Below, piece by piece: positions 1-3,848 of a stretch of 5,188 nucleotides of DNA (the first letter of the stretch is position 1; each line of letters opens with the position of its first letter). Both the position numbers and the translations under genes were made by a program. Location: the NCBI RefSeq assembly GCF_002027555.1, contig NZ_MXAP01000171.1, forward strand, positions 1-5,188. The letters run 5' to 3'. Origin of the DNA: Moraxella equi (lineage in GTDB: Bacteria > Pseudomonadota > Gammaproteobacteria > Pseudomonadales > Moraxellaceae). The notes under the pieces are model-generated. The model did no database searches. It had not been told where the DNA came from and was given only the letters and a program-made list of their open reading frames with translations.

Positions 1-155
1 TTAAGTTCGGTTGGTATAAAACTGATATTAAAATCCCAATCAATCGCTTGTTCTATTACCGAACTCACAAGCAAAATCCCAATGCCACAAGATAGGCTAA
101 ACAGCTTCCAAGGGCGAAGATAATCTTTTAATGAGATGATTTTATTTGATTGCAT
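1..155 (-). CDS. Small membrane protein, N-terminal fragment (cut by window edge)
   Basis: On the minus strand an ATG at 155-153 opens a frame that stays open to the window edge, giving 51 residues with no stop. The start is supported by GGAAAA (complement of 161-166), about six bases upstream. The N-terminus is polar (MQSNKIISLKDYLRPWKLF), followed by a hydrophobic stretch at about residues 19-36 (SLSCGIGILLVSSVIEQA), a likely first membrane span with a basic, probably cytoplasmic, N-terminal side. The rest lies outside the window, so family, length and function cannot be given. It is divergent from thrS and shares the intergenic region with it. I do not recognise the family. It is too short for a default ORF cutoff, but the start, ribosome site and membrane span together make a real gene likely. 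Confidence 0.65.
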   Translation of the reverse strand, partial: MQSNKIISLKDYLRPWKLFSLSCGIGILLVSSVIEQAIDWDFNISFIPTEL

Positions 156-194
156 TTGTATTTTCCAATTATAAGAAGAAATAGACTATTATCG

Positions 195-220
195 CAGGGC
201 GAATGTGATTTACTCCTACA
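195..220 (-). repeat. Decayed copy of the GGGCGAAT inverted-repeat element
   Basis: Positions 197-204 read GGGCGAAT and 214-220 read TCCTACA. On the minus strand this reads TGTAGGAGTAAATCACATTC then GCCCTGC, very close to the TGTAGGGGCGAAT...ATTCGCCC pattern whose intact relative lies just after thrS (2438-2460). One arm has degenerated, so the hairpin no longer closes well. Such short palindromic units are typically scattered between genes. That this is a dispersed repeat family is inference from two related copies in one window plus recollection of similar elements elsewhere. Confidence 0.5.
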
Positions 221-264
221 TGTTCAAATTTTAAAATATATCTTTATTGAACGACACCATTTAT

Positions 265-278
265 TTTATCATGATAAA
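265..278. promoter_or_regulatory. Perfect 14-bp palindrome, possible operator
   Basis: TTTATCATGATAAA is its own reverse complement over all 14 bases. It lies in the divergent region between the minus-strand membrane-protein gene and thrS, where a dimeric regulator could act on either gene. Because it is A/T-rich, chance occurrence is possible. No regulator gene is present in the window to assign to it. Confidence 0.3.
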
Positions 279-295
279 TCCTAAAAACCAGTATT

Positions 296-312
296 TTGGC
301 AGATACCGCCAA
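296..312. repeat. Short inverted repeat TTGGC-N7-GCCAA
   Basis: Arms TTGGC (296-300) and GCCAA (308-312) flank AGATACC. The element is bordered by a direct repeat of AGTATT at 290-295 and 312-317 (AAGTATT). It lies about 58 bases upstream of the thrS -10 box. It could be a protein-binding site, but it has no T-tract, so it is not a terminator. Function unknown. Confidence 0.25.
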
Positions 313-369
313 GTATTCTAACCCAACTCCCGCCCCATTTCCCACCTTTTTTTAGCCCCAAAAACCTGC

Positions 370-375
370 TATAAT
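370..375 (+). promoter_or_regulatory. Probable thrS promoter -10 box
   Basis: TATAAT at 370-375 is a perfect -10 hexamer. The matching -35 region (about 347-352) is only a T-run, so recognition is weak or helped by another factor. Transcription would start near 382, just before the first anticodon-like hairpin at 390. The leader would be about 115 nt and would contain the whole proposed operator. The fit between predicted start and leader structure supports the call. Confidence 0.5.
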
Positions 376-389
376 AAACCCCTTTACCC

Positions 390-410
390 AAAGCACTTCG
401 TATGTGCTTT
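390..410 (+). promoter_or_regulatory. thrS leader hairpin 1, tRNA-Thr anticodon-arm mimic (CGU loop)
   Basis: AAAGCAC (390-396) pairs perfectly with GTGCTTT (404-410), leaving the seven-base loop TTCGTAT. Read as a tRNA anticodon loop this has U at position 33, CGU at 34-36 and A at 37. CGU is a threonine anticodon, and G35-U36 are shared by all threonine isoacceptors. Established knowledge: E. coli ThrRS represses its own translation by binding leader hairpins that imitate the tRNA-Thr anticodon arm. This hairpin matches the upstream operator arm (domain 4) in layout. A T-rich tract follows (408-423), so a terminator-like role is an alternative, but a 7-bp stem with a 7-nt loop containing CGU fits the mimic better. 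Confidence 0.65.
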
Positions 411-431
411 TACTTTATTTTTTAAATCCAC

Positions 432-473
432 TGGTAGCGGTCAAATATTTGATTGTAGCAAATATCACTGCCA
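432..473 (+). promoter_or_regulatory. thrS leader hairpin 2, tRNA-Thr anticodon-arm mimic (UGU loop)
   Basis: ATATTTG (445-451) pairs perfectly with CAAATAT (459-465) around the seven-base loop ATTGTAG. In anticodon-loop numbering this gives U33, UGU at 34-36 and A37, so a second threonine anticodon. The stem is extended below by TGGTAG (432-437) with CTGCCA (468-473), containing one G-U pair, and by an isolated G439-C466 pair. A C438/A467 mismatch and a five-base asymmetric bulge (440-444) interrupt it. The hairpin ends 12 bases before the AGGAG ribosome site (485-489), so ThrRS bound here would hinder 30S loading. This equals domain 2 of the E. coli operator, with the A/U-rich stretch 411-431 as the single-stranded linker. 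Confidence 0.7.
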
Positions 474-496
474 ACGCCACACACAGGAGTACCCTT

Positions 497-2431
497 ATGG
501 TCGCAATCACACTTCCCAACGGCGATGTTAAGCATTTTGACGGTGCAACCACCGTGATGGACATCGCCCAAAGTATCGGAGCAGGTCTCGCCCGTGCAAC
601 CGTAGCAGGCAAAGTAAACGGCAAACTTGTGGACGCTTGCGACCCAATCACCGAAGACGCCAGCGTGCAAATCATCACGCCCAAAGACTTTGAAGGTGTG
701 GAGATTATCCGCCACTCGTGTGCCCACCTTTTGGGACACGCCGTCAAACAACTGTTCCCCGAAGTCAAAATGGTCATCGGGCCTGTGATTGAAGACGGTT
801 TTTATTACGACATTTACAGCAACAAACCCTTTACCCAAGACGATATGGCAACGATTGAAGCTCGTATGATTGAACTTATCAATCAAGACTACGATGTCAT
901 CAAAAAAATGACGCCACGAAATGAAGTCATTGAAGTCTTTAAGGCACGGGGTGAAGAATACAAACTTCGTTTGATTGATGATATGCCTGACGAAACGGCA
1001 ATGGGACTGTATTATCATCAAGAATACATTGATATGTGTCGGGGCCCGCATGTGCCAAACACTCGGTTTTTAAAGGCGTTTAAACTCACCAAAATGAGCG
1101 GTGCGTACTGGCGTGGAGACGCCAAAAACGAGCAATTACAACGAATCTATGGCACAGCGTGGGCGGACAAAAAAGAGCTACAAGCCTACATCAAACGCAT
1201 TGAAGAAGCCGAAAAACGCGACCACCGCAAAATTGGCAAAGCCTTGAATTTGTTCCATTTGCAAGAAGAAGCCCCCGGTATGGTGTTTTGGCACCCGAAC
1301 GGCTGGACGGTGTGGCAAGTGCTTGAACAATATATGCGTAAAGTCCAAAAAGACAACGGCTACCTTGAAATCAAAACCCCGCAAGTCGTGGACAGAAGCC
1401 TATGGGAAAAGTCAGGACATTGGGAAAATTATGGCGATATGATGTTCACCACATCGTCAGAAAAAAGAGACTATGCCGTCAAGCCGATGAACTGCCCTTG
1501 CCATGTACAAGTGTTTAATCAAGGCTTAAAGTCGTATCGTGATTTGCCCCTACGCCTTGCCGAATTTGGCTCGTGCCACCGTAACGAACCGTCAGGCTCA
1601 TTGCACGGCATTATGCGGGTGCGTGGTTTTGTGCAGGACGATGCTCATATTTTCTGCTCGCACGAACAAATCCGAGACGAAGCCCAAGCCTTTATTAAGC
1701 TCACCTTACAAGTTTATAAAGATTTTGGCTTTGATGAAGTGCAAATGAAACTCTCCACCCGCCCCGAAAAACGCGTGGGTGCAGACGAATTGTGGGACGA
1801 TGCCGAAAAAGCCCTAGCGGACGCTTTGGACACCGCAGGACTGGCGTGGGAGCTACAAGAGGGCGAAGGGGCGTTTTATGGCCCGAAAATTGAATTTAGC
1901 CTAAAAGACTGCTTGGGGCGTGTGTGGCAATGTGGCACGCTACAACTGGACTTTAACCTACCCGAGCGACTTGGGGCGGAATACATCAGCGAAACAGGCG
2001 AGCGGGTACGCCCTGTGATGCTCCACCGTGCGATTTTGGGTTCGTTTGAACGCTTTATTGGCATTTTGATTGAGCATTATGCAGGTTGGTTCCCTGCATG
2101 GCTTGCTCCCCAACAAGTTGTGGTGATGAACATTACCGACAAACAAGCGGACGCAGTAGAAAGCACCGTAAAAGCATTGCAGAATCAAGGATTTAGAGCG
2201 ATTAGCGATTTGCGTAACGAAAAAATCGGCTTTAAAATCCGTGAACGCACCCTTGAACGCATTCCCTTTATGCTTGTACTTGGCGATAAAGAAGTGGAAA
2301 GTGGCACGGTCAATGTCCGCACCCGTGAAGGCGAAAACTTGGGCAGTATGACGCTATCCGACTTTGTCAAAGTGTTAAATGGGGCGATTGAGAAGAAAGG
2401 GCGGGTTGAGCCAAAAGTAGATAGCGAATAA
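497..2431 (+). CDS. thrS: Threonyl-tRNA synthetase (ThrRS, EC 6.1.1.3)
   Basis: Cytoplasmic class II synthetase that charges tRNA-Thr with threonine and edits mischarged seryl-tRNA-Thr. The ATG at 497 is chosen because AGGAG (485-489) sits seven bases upstream and because it gives 644 residues, close to E. coli's 642. The frame stays open upstream to an ATG at 404, but that start lies inside the leader hairpin. Domains: TGS about 1-62; editing domain about 63-225 with HxxxH (H73, H77) and CxxxH (C181, H185); catalytic core about 243-535 with NCPCH (C333), DDAHIF (H384) and MLHRA (H510) as the expected zinc ligands; motif 2 near R362 (CHRNEPSG); motif 3 at 508-522 ([13 protein letters not shown]); anticodon-binding domain about 538-630. 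All key residues are present and the gene looks intact. It is probably autoregulated through the leader hairpins. Codon use is markedly more G/C-rich than in the genes downstream. Confidence 0.98.
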   Translation: MVAITLPNGDVKHFDGATTVMDIAQSIGAGLARATVAGKVNGKLVDACDPITEDASVQIITPKDFEGVEIIRHSCAHLLGHAVKQLFPEVKMVIGPVIEDGFYYDIYSNKPFTQDDMATIEARMIELINQDYDVIKKMTPRNEVIEVFKARGEEYKLRLIDDMPDETAMGLYYHQEYIDMCRGPHVPNTRFLKAFKLTKMSGAYWRGDAKNEQLQRIYGTAWADKKELQAYIKRIEEAEKRDHRKIGKALNLFHLQEEAPGMVFWHPNGWTVWQVLEQYMRKVQKDNGYLEIKTPQVVDRSLWEKSGHWENYGDMMFTTSSEKRDYAVKPMNCPCHVQVFNQGLKSYRDLPLRLAEFGSCHRNEPSGSLHGIMRVRGFVQDDAHIFCSHEQIRDEAQAFIKLTLQVYKDFGFDEVQMKLSTRPEKRVGADELWDDAEKALADALDTAGLAWELQEGEGAFYGPKIEFSLKDCLGRVWQCGTLQLDFNLPERLGAEYISETGERVRPVMLHRAILGSFERFIGILIEHYAGWFPAWLAPQQVVVMNITDKQADAVESTVKALQNQGFRAISDLRNEKIGFKIRERTLERIPFMLVLGDKEVESGTVNVRTREGENLGSMTLSDFVKVLNGAIEKKGRVEPKVDSE

Positions 2432-2437
2432 AAATGG

Positions 2438-2460
2438 TAGGGGCGAATTTATATTCGCCC
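2438..2460 (+). repeat. GGGCGAAT palindromic repeat after thrS
   Basis: GGGCGAAT (2441-2448) pairs perfectly with ATTCGCCC (2453-2460) around TTAT, preceded by TAG. It starts six bases after the thrS stop. No T-tract follows directly, so it is more likely a dispersed intergenic palindrome than the terminator itself, although as RNA it could protect the 3' end of thrS mRNA. A decayed relative lies at 195-220 in the opposite orientation. Confidence 0.6.
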
Positions 2461-2473
2461 AACGACTGATAAT

Positions 2474-2509
2474 AAAAAATCCATTCAAAGTTTTTTGGGT
2501 GGATTTTTT
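2474..2509 (+). terminator. Rho-independent terminator of thrS
   Basis: AAAAAATCCA (2474-2483) pairs perfectly with TGGATTTTTT (2500-2509). The stem continues inward with two G-U pairs, one C-G and three A-U pairs to a GTTT tetraloop (2490-2493), about 16 bp in all. Its right arm ends in six T, with a second T-run at 2513-2521. The A-run on the left arm could let it also work on the opposite strand. It separates thrS from the promoter at 2523, so the peptide cassette is a separate transcription unit. Confidence 0.85.
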
Positions 2510-2522
2510 GTGATTTTTTTTC

Positions 2523-2551
2523 TTGACTTCACTTTATAGAAATGTTATATT
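2523..2551 (+). promoter_or_regulatory. Sigma-70 promoter of the peptide cassette
   Basis: TTGACT (2523-2528, five of six consensus bases) and TATATT (2546-2551, five of six) are spaced by exactly 17 bp. This is the best promoter in the window. Transcription should begin near 2558, at the foot of a perfect hairpin, giving a leader of about 98 nt before the peptide start codon. It lies directly behind the thrS terminator, as expected for an independent, probably well-expressed unit. Confidence 0.8.
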
Positions 2552-2556
2552 ATTTC

Positions 2557-2576
2557 AACCTTGTAAGAACAAGGTT
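2557..2576. promoter_or_regulatory. Perfect 8-bp hairpin/palindrome at the transcription start
   Basis: AACCTTGT (2557-2564) and ACAAGGTT (2569-2576) are exact reverse complements around AAGA. Placed at about +1 to +19, it could be an operator blocking promoter clearance, or a 5'-terminal RNA hairpin that stabilises an abundant small mRNA. The sequence does not decide between these. It has no T-tract and is not a terminator. Confidence 0.5.
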
Positions 2577-2583
2577 GTACACT

Positions 2584-2619
2584 CATACAATCACTGAGTT
2601 TACATAACATGATTGTATG
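2584..2619 (+). promoter_or_regulatory. Leader hairpin with T-run, possible attenuator
   Basis: CATACAATC (2584-2592) and GATTGTATG (2611-2619) pair perfectly over 9 bp with an 18-nt loop, followed by TTTTT at 2623-2627. A competing, smaller hairpin is possible: ACTCA (2581-2585) with TGAGT (2595-2599). The two share bases 2584-2585 and 2595-2599 lie in the loop of the larger one, so an alternative-fold switch is conceivable. A short frame (2609-2644, MIVWYFCCSAI) runs through the right arm and ends at the ribosome site of the peptide gene. The large loop makes a weak terminator, so attenuation is only a hypothesis. Confidence 0.4.
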
Positions 2620-2655
2620 GTATTTTTGTTGTTCAGCTATTTAAGGAATAAACCC

Positions 2656-2820
2656 ATGAACACTATCAATCTTTCCCAAATTCTTTCTGGTTTGCAAAAC
2701 CAAGATTTTCAAAATGCACAGAAAAACTGTGCTATTATGCAAAATGATGAAAATGGTGCGTTGTCTGCCCCAATGCGAATGATTGCATATGACAATAAAC
2801 GCACAAAAACACAGTCGTAA
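2656..2820 (+). CDS. Candidate RiPP precursor peptide, 54 aa
   Basis: The ATG at 2656 is preceded by AAGGA (2643-2647) at good spacing. An in-frame ATG at 2617 has no ribosome site and lies in the leader hairpin, so I reject it. The peptide begins MNTINLSQILSGLQNQDF, a short amphipathic leader-like segment with I4, L6, I9, L10 and L13. It is rich in Asn and Gln, has a single Cys (C25), then an Asn/Asp/Glu stretch (N30-N33), GALSAP, and a basic tail KRTKTQS. There is no GG cleavage site, Sec signal or membrane span. Size, own promoter, a terminator directly behind it, and the following HExxH enzyme and ABC exporter suggest a modified exported peptide. Asp and Asn residues (N30, D31, N33, D46, N47) are natural candidates for hydroxylation. 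I recognise no known precursor family, so function is inferred from context. Confidence 0.7.
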   Translation: MNTINLSQILSGLQNQDFQNAQKNCAIMQNDENGALSAPMRMIAYDNKRTKTQS

Positions 2821-2823
2821 TTC

Positions 2824-2862
2824 AAATAAAAGCATACATCTGTTTGATGTATGCTTTTATTT
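2824..2862 (+). terminator. Strong hairpin terminator between peptide and enzyme genes
   Basis: The arms 2824-2840 and 2846-2862 are perfect reverse complements over 17 bp (core AGCATACATC / GATGTATGCT) with a five-base loop TGTTT. The right arm ends in TTTTATTT, with ATTTT after it. It lies four bases past the peptide stop and 30 bases before the next start codon. No promoter is evident between it and the enzyme gene, so that gene probably depends on readthrough. This would give much more peptide mRNA than enzyme mRNA, a common arrangement in peptide-modification operons. The A-rich left arm may allow bidirectional action. Confidence 0.85.
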
Positions 2863-2892
2863 ATTTTAAATAAATATTTCAAGGAGTATGTT

Positions 2893-3750
2893 ATGTTTTA
2901 TTTGGTTGGCGTTCAAGAAATGATACAAACATTGACTGTGTTATCTAGCAAGGATAGCTCTAATTTACCAAAAGACTTTAAAGAGTTGGAGGTGAATTTT
3001 CATAAGTTTTTAAATCAATATCAACCCAAAGTGGTAAGAAGTGATAGATTGGGTGTTAATATTGTTGATGATAAAGATTGGGAATCCTCTCTTACCAACC
3101 TTTTTGCCACCGATTCTTTTTTGAATGATAAAAATCAATCATGTGTGATTGGTGAAGGTCTAAATGATAATGATAGAGAGGTGAGAGTTAAAAAATTACA
3201 AAGTGCATTGGATGAATTATCAAATATTAATGCCGAACTTTACTTTATGTTGCAGTTGGTTGTTGATTCTATTTTTTTAAGATACGCAAAAGATTCTGGT
3301 GGTGGCTCAACCTCAAATGCGATTGGTGTAATTTGGATAAATAACCGTGATTTTTGGTCAATGACTGATTTAATGGAGCTATTAGTTCATGAATTAACGC
3401 ATAACGCACTATTTATAGATGAACTGAGATTTTTACATTTTTATGATTATCATGAGTTATTAAAACCAGAGAATTTTGCTCAATCTGCTATTTTGCACAC
3501 AAAAAGACCATTAGATAAAGTACTTCACAGTATTGTGGTTGCCTCTGAGGTTTTACAATTTCGCAAAAATTGCTTGGGAGAACCAAAAAATCCTATGGTG
3601 CACCCAGATTCCAATACCATGATAAAACAAGCGTTAGATGCCTACAAGTCTATTACAGGTATGCCAAACTACAAAGAATTGGTAACAGATAGAGGGCGTT
3701 GGATTTTAGATAAGTCCCAAGAAATGATAAATGAATTGATTGAGAAATAA
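2893..3750 (+). CDS. HExxH-type putative peptide-modifying enzyme (peptide beta-hydroxylase-like)
   Basis: The ATG at 2893 gives 285 aa and has AAGGAG (2881-2886) six bases upstream; an in-frame ATG at 2851 lies inside the terminator stem and is rejected. No signal peptide or membrane span is seen, so the protein is probably cytoplasmic. About residues 1-130 are mostly helical and unrecognised. A Gly/Ser-rich turn at 134-142 leads to IGVIWINN (144-151), then HELTH (H166, E167, H170) in MELLVHELTHNAL, and RPLDKVLHSIVVASEV (205-220; R205, H212). HExxH followed some 40 residues later by RPLxxVLH plus an alanine-containing helix is, from memory, the hallmark of the HExxH putative peptide-modification family, members of which are described as alpha-ketoglutarate-dependent peptide beta-hydroxylases. 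H166 and H170 with H212 are likely metal ligands, and R205 could bind the cosubstrate (inference). A zinc peptidase acting on the peptide is the main alternative. Confidence 0.7.
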   Translation: MFYLVGVQEMIQTLTVLSSKDSSNLPKDFKELEVNFHKFLNQYQPKVVRSDRLGVNIVDDKDWESSLTNLFATDSFLNDKNQSCVIGEGLNDNDREVRVKKLQSALDELSNINAELYFMLQLVVDSIFLRYAKDSGGGSTSNAIGVIWINNRDFWSMTDLMELLVHELTHNALFIDELRFLHFYDYHELLKPENFAQSAILHTKRPLDKVLHSIVVASEVLQFRKNCLGEPKNPMVHPDSNTMIKQALDAYKSITGMPNYKELVTDRGRWILDKSQEMINELIEK

Positions 3751-3763
3751 TTTGTATAATTAT

Positions 3764-3772
3764 TGCTATACT
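3764..3772 (+). promoter_or_regulatory. Possible extended -10 promoter for the exporter gene
   Basis: TGCTATACT is an extended -10 element (TGn plus a five-of-six match to TATAAT). A perfect TATAAT also sits at 3755-3760. Neither has a good -35 at 16-18 bp; TTGATT at 3736-3741 is too far from one and too close to the other. The region is very A/T-rich, so chance matches are expected. If real, it would give the exporter transcription independent of readthrough from the peptide promoter. Confidence 0.35.
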
Positions 3773-3799
3773 ATTGGGTTATTTATTTTTTAATTAATC

Positions 3800-3835
3800 A
3801 GCCACATATGTAAATGAATGCTTTATTATGTGGCT
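3800..3835 (+). terminator. Hairpin with T-rich tail between enzyme and exporter
   Basis: AGCCACATA (3800-3808) pairs perfectly with TATGTGGCT (3827-3835), 9 bp with an 18-nt loop, followed by TTTGTGTTTTTGTT. It may be a weak terminator after the enzyme gene or a regulatory leader structure for the exporter. It covers the upstream candidate start ATG at 3828, leaving the ATG at 3849 exposed just past the stem. Confidence 0.5.
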
Positions 3836-3848
3836 TTGTGTTTTTGTT

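Noticed and set aside
168..173. TATAAT on the minus strand as promoter of the membrane-protein gene
   Set aside because: Transcription would start about six bases before the ATG, removing the GGAAAA ribosome site, and no -35 is present at proper spacing.
390..423. Transcription terminator or attenuator in the thrS leader instead of an anticodon mimic
   Set aside because: The stem is followed by T-rich sequence, but it has only two G-C-rich steps, and the loop matches the threonine anticodon loop at U33, CGU and A37, repeated in a second hairpin; kept as an alternative only.
404..496. Longer thrS reading frame starting at the ATG at 404 (31 extra residues)
   Set aside because: That ATG lies in the right arm of the leader hairpin, has no ribosome site, and the extra residues have no counterpart in ThrRS; the start at 497 has AGGAG seven bases upstream and gives the usual family length.
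422..1051. 209-residue minus-strand open frame opposite thrS, and the other minus-strand frames within thrS
   Set aside because: They are shadows of a confidently identified, fully conserved gene on the plus strand and show no ribosome site or recognisable domain.
2617..2655. Longer peptide start adding a hydrophobic 13-residue extension (MVFLLFSYLRNKP) that could look like a signal
   Set aside because: No Shine-Dalgarno, the ATG is in a hairpin stem, and the next in-frame ATG at 2656 has a good AAGGA site.
2641..2835. 64-residue minus-strand frame opposite the peptide gene, as an antitoxin-like or antisense gene
   Set aside because: Its start falls in the terminator stem, it shows no ribosome site, and the plus-strand frame has promoter, ribosome site and terminator in order.
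2851..2892. Longer start for the HExxH protein
   Set aside because: The ATG lies inside the terminator stem; the ATG at 2893 has AAGGAG six bases upstream.
2656..3750. Toxin-antitoxin pair (small protein plus metallopeptidase-like partner, as in ImmA/ImmR-type systems)
   Set aside because: The small protein has no helix-turn-helix or other DNA-binding pattern, the HELTH protein carries the RPLxxVLH segment of peptide-modifying enzymes, and a peptide-type exporter follows.
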